Shown here: in pieces, positions 4,388-5,231 of the stretch
How positions within the stretch are numbered: the stretch's first letter is position 1
Layout of the letters: every line of letters begins with the position of its first letter
Assembly (NCBI GenBank): GCA_023229165.1
Contig: JALNZQ010000196.1
Coordinates: 1-5,231, forward strand
Direction of reading: 5' to 3'
Source: Methanothrix sp.
Lineage (GTDB): Archaea; Halobacteriota; Methanosarcinia; Methanotrichales; Methanotrichaceae
DNA: 5,231 nt
Program-made: the position numbers and the translations under genes
The notes under the pieces: generated by a model
The model's input: the letters and a program-made list of their open reading frames with translations, nothing else
What the model was told of the DNA's origin: nothing
Databases searched by the model: none

Positions 4388-5231
4388 TCATTCAATATTA
4401 CTCAGGGGTCCAGTATTGTTCTGGAGGTGGTTATCGTACACTATCGAATTTATCACGTTTGGATTAGTGATTATATTTCCATATTGGTCCTTGAAGACCA
4501 ATATACTCATTCCTTCCTCCCTATAGATCCCGCCGCCCTTGGCAACTCCTGATGCATCTAAATCAGCAATGTTGGCAAAGATATAACTACCACTATTAAT
4601 AATTAGACTTCCGGAATTATAGATCCCGCCTCCATAAATACCTGCTGAATTCCCGGAGATTATGCTTCCTGTGATTGTAACCTCGCCACCCGCCCAATTA
4701 TCGACTCCGCCGCCATATGCATCACACGAGTTCTCTGATATGGTGCTACCTGTAACTGTTAACTTGCCCTCTGGTCCAGTATTATAGATCCCACCGCCAT
4801 AGCATGCTTTATTTCCTGAAATTGTGCTGCCTGCGATTGAGGCAGTTCCTGAATTGAAGACCCCGCCGCCATTAGCTCCAGCCGAGTTCCCGGTAATTGT
4901 GCTGCTTGTGATTTTGATTGTTCCTGTATTGGAGATCCCGCCGGCTTCATTTCCTGAGATTGTGCTGCCTGATATCGTTGCTGTTCCTGAATTGGAGATC
5001 CCGCCGCCGATGACGGCTTTATTTCCTGAAATTATGCTGCTTGATATCGTTGCTGTTCCATCATTATAGATTCCGCCGCCATCGTAGGCAGAATTCGAAA
5101 ATATGCGGCAGTTTTTTATTGTAGTTCTGCCTTTATTGTAAACGCCACCGCCATTGATATTATAGGTACGTGGTCCCACAGGAGTCCCCGATCCGGCTGT
5201 TATGCCTAAGTCAGACAGGGTTACGTACGCG
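4388..5231 (-). CDS. Right-handed beta-helix (GGGIYN-repeat) surface-type protein, 5' end beyond window
   Basis: The frame is open from the window edge to the stop at 4388, giving 280 residues of the C-terminal part. The GTG at 5179 is internal: the same frame continues upstream as Y-V-T-L-S-D-L-G-I-T-A-G-S-G-T-P. Nine units of the type G-G-G-I-Y-N-x-G-x-x-T-I-x-x-S-x-I-S-G-N-x-A follow one another, the pattern of parallel beta-helix / polymorphic outer-membrane-protein repeats seen in secreted adhesin-like proteins. The unit beginning G-G-I-S-N-T-G is about three residues short. The last unit (G-G-G-I-Y-R-E-E-G) leads into a non-repeat tail ending G-P-L-S-N-I-E. No transmembrane segment, LPXTG or PEF-CTERM-type anchor is present at this end, so any anchor or signal peptide must be in the missing N-terminal part. 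The likely location is the cell surface or outside; ligand unknown. Confidence 0.85.
   Translation of the reverse strand, partial: AYVTLSDLGITAGSGTPVGPRTYNINGGGVYNKGRTTIKNCRIFSNSAYDGGGIYNDGTATISSSIISGNKAVIGGGISNSGTATISGSTISGNEAGGISNTGTIKITSSTITGNSAGANGGGVFNSGTASIAGSTISGNKACYGGGIYNTGPEGKLTVTGSTISENSCDAYGGGVDNWAGGEVTITGSIISGNSAGIYGGGIYNSGSLIINSGSYIFANIADLDASGVAKGGGIYREEGMSILVFKDQYGNIITNPNVINSIVYDNHLQNNTGPLSNIE
4520..5160 (-). repeat. Nine tandem beta-helix coding units, mostly 72-74 bases
   Basis: The GGC/GGN-rich codons for G-G-G recur near 5146, 5073, 5000, 4937, 4863, 4791, 4707, 4627 and 4531. Spacing is 63-96 bases, most often 72-74 (24 residues, roughly one beta-helix turn). The middle units (about 4800-5080) are still close at DNA level, with phrases such as ATTTCCTGA and GTGCTGCCTG repeating on the plus strand, so they can recombine or slip. 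Confidence 0.75.

Noticed and set aside
4824..5069. Plus-strand Pro/Val/Ile-rich repeat frame
   Set aside because: It is the antisense reading of the beta-helix repeats; its periodicity is inherited from them.
4520..5160. CRISPR-like regular repeats
   Set aside because: The repeats are imperfect, in frame and translate into beta-helix units; there are no constant repeats with unique spacers.

Overview
All supported genes in this window lie on the minus strand, so transcription runs from base 5231 towards base 1. The window looks archaeal. Short BRE/TATA-type promoters sit 34-35 nt ahead of two start codons, a terminator-like hairpin is followed by a T-rich run, and there are exported proteins rich in N-glycosylation sequons. 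A long TPR protein with 'ENC..AI.A' repeats and a GGGIYN beta-helix protein would fit a Methanothrix/Methanosaeta-like methanogen. That assignment rests on protein style and is an inference.

Layout in transcription order. (1) 5231-4388: C-terminal part of a right-handed beta-helix (GGGIYN-repeat) surface-type protein, open at the window edge. (2) 4266-3724 and 3630-3154: two paralogous exported proteins with the same signal-peptide junction, the same LWNWG core, 12-residue Y-x-D-P-x-T-G repeats and near-identical promoters. (3) 3101-2664: a small exported protein of unknown function, ending on a terminator-like hairpin. (4) 2560-2345: a FitA/VapB-type ribbon-helix-helix antitoxin. Its ATGA overlap leads into a PIN-toxin start that ends after 15 codons, so this toxin-antitoxin module is broken. 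(5) 2300-1800: AT-rich sequence with two short open frames of doubtful status. (6) 1799-1: the first 599 residues of a large TPR protein with eleven repeat units, running off the window.

The upstream half (5231-2664) reads as a cell-surface cluster: one beta-helix protein and three exported proteins, two of them tandem duplicates under matched promoters. The most novel-looking part is the exported pair with its exact 12-residue aromatic/Asp-Pro/Gly repeat, for which I recognise no named family. The downstream half looks like a site where a toxin gene was lost. I see no rRNA, tRNA, CRISPR array, transposase or insertion-sequence ends.
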